From contig JACQGJ010000592.1 of the NCBI GenBank assembly GCA_016199605.1, positions 1 through 5,758 of the forward strand: a DNA stretch of 5,758 nucleotides, in the 5' to 3' direction. A program made the translations under genes and the position numbers. Of this stretch, positions 4,838 through 5,758 are shown piece by piece. Every line of letters begins with the position of its first letter. Within the stretch, counting starts at the first letter, position 1. Origin of the DNA: Armatimonadota bacterium. Lineage in GTDB: Bacteria; Armatimonadota; Abditibacteriia; CG2-30-59-28. The notes below the pieces were generated by a model, which was given only the letters and a program-made list of their open reading frames with translations, was not told the DNA's origin and searched no databases.

Positions 4838-5758
4838 ATGAAGACCTGGGTGTGCCTGATCCCGCTGCTCGCATTCGCTGGATCGACTGCGACGGCTGAC
4901 TCTACTTCAACTCCCCTCACCAACTGGTCCTACACCGCGGCCAATCGCACCTTCGAGCAATACGCGGATGCAACCGGCAAGATGCTGTGCGACGGAGTCG
5001 TCGGTGGGGCGATGGGGAAGACAGTCATCTTTCAGGGCGGGACGATCGTGATCAACGTTGCCTTGGAGAAACCGTCTGTCGTGATGGGCGTGACGGTCCA
5101 CGCACACCGCCACAACGGGAACTACAGACTGGAACGATGGACGGTCGAAACGAAGCAGGCGGGGAACTGGGTGACGGTCGGTGAGGGCAAAGGCTTCTGG
5201 GGGGCGTTTGACAAGAACGATCACACGTTGACCGTTGAGGGTCTGAAGGCGCAGACCGATTCCCTGCGGCTGACTTTCTACACGCCGCACCTTCTCAGCA
5301 CGTCCGAGATTGAGATCTTCGGTGCTGCCGCCCCGGCTGCTTCAGCTTCTGCGCAAACGCTCGCGTTCCAGAAGTCTGAGGACGCCACGGTTCGGGAAGT
5401 GGACACCGATGGCGACGGCGTGAAGGAAGTCGTGCTGGAGAACAGATTCGTACGCCTGATCGTTCAACCCGATGAGGGCGGGGTCTGCACGAGCTTCGTG
5501 GACAAGCGAACCAATGTGGACCTCGTGACTCAACTGGATCGAACCTACGGACTGCTGCGGGATCAACTTTGGGACCCCTACTGCTTCTTCGCCGACCGGT
5601 TCTACTCCAGCAAGGTGCAGCAGGACAAAAACACAGCGTCGGCGGAGCTTTCGACGACTGGCGTTGGCGGAATTTTTTCCTTCACCCGCGTGACCAAGCG
5701 GTTCGAGTTGCAGAAGGACTCCCCCATCGTTCGCGTCCATTGGGAATTGCAGAACGAG
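4838..5758 (+). CDS. Exported protein with F5/8C-like (CBM32-like) domain, 3' end outside window
   Basis: The frame is open from ATG 4838 to the last base, giving the first 307 residues. AGGAG (4824-4828) sits 9 bases before the start. Residues 1-20 form a signal peptide (MKTWVCLIPLLAFAGSTATA). Residues about 30-162 have the pattern of an F5/8 type C (discoidin, often carbohydrate-binding) beta-sandwich: an Asn-Trp/Tyr-rich beginning, ERWTVETKQAGNWVTVGEG in the middle, and SLRLTFYTP...TSEIEIFG at the end, the last being typical of the final strands of that fold. An Ala/Ser linker (163-172) leads to DTDGDGVKEVVLENRFVRL (189-207): a DxDxDG calcium-type loop followed by the opening strands of what looks like a mutarotase-like sandwich module, as seen N-terminal to carbohydrate-active domains. 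Any catalytic part lies beyond the window, so an enzymatic role cannot be assigned. Binding or processing of extracellular polysaccharide is inferred. A shard of a paralogue lies at 2010-2063. Confidence 0.88.
   Translation, partial: MKTWVCLIPLLAFAGSTATADSTSTPLTNWSYTAANRTFEQYADATGKMLCDGVVGGAMGKTVIFQGGTIVINVALEKPSVVMGVTVHAHRHNGNYRLERWTVETKQAGNWVTVGEGKGFWGAFDKNDHTLTVEGLKAQTDSLRLTFYTPHLLSTSEIEIFGAAAPAASASAQTLAFQKSEDATVREVDTDGDGVKEVVLENRFVRLIVQPDEGGVCTSFVDKRTNVDLVTQLDRTYGLLRDQLWDPYCFFADRFYSSKVQQDKNTASAELSTTGVGGIFSFTRVTKRFELQKDSPIVRVHWELQNE

Noticed and set aside
4907..5290. 127-residue minus-strand frame
   Set aside because: It is a shadow of the exported plus-strand gene. Its resemblance to a minus frame at 1860-2096 is explained by the 54-bp homology on the plus strand.

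Overview
The window looks like a piece of a moderately GC-rich genome from the PVC superphylum, most likely Verrucomicrobiota (Pedosphaera/Limisphaera-like) and less likely Planctomycetota. This rests on family content only: a large exported protein carrying the prepilin-associated H-X9-DG motif together with a 'YSAGPDxDDDGG' C-terminal module, an exported F5/8C-like protein with a DxDxDG stretch, and dispersed GGGAACGG-type palindromic repeats. No phylogenetic marker is present.

Layout. 1-92: a long perfect inverted repeat (29-bp arms). 93-329: non-coding leader with a possible extended -10 promoter. 330-1130 (+): an exported M48-family zinc metalloprotease. 1129-1188: a second composite repeat that shares its first box with the repeat at 1-92 and overlaps the protease stop codon. 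About 1190-2002 (-): a broken relic of an Eco57I-like restriction-modification methylase, truncated at both ends and frameshifted near 1590-1605. 2010-2063 (+): a 54-base fragment 89% identical to part of the exported gene at the right end of the window. 2059-2325 (-): a probable two-helix small membrane protein. 2340-4655 (-): a 771-residue exported multidomain protein. 4656-4837: a divergent intergenic region with two well-formed sigma70-type promoters and a phased direct repeat between them. 4838 to the end (+): the N-terminal 307 residues of an exported protein with an F5/8C-like beta-sandwich followed by the start of a second module.

Functionally this is envelope and secretion-oriented gene content: a protease for exported proteins, a large secreted or periplasmic protein with pseudopilin-like modules, and a probable carbohydrate-related exported protein sharing a divergent promoter region with it. 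The middle (about 1130-2070) is a graveyard of gene fragments bounded by repeats, with a dead methylase and a shard of a paralogous gene. I do not see an intact defence system. The most unusual items are the domain architecture of the 771-residue protein, the 54-base shard, and the two related composite repeats flanking the protease.
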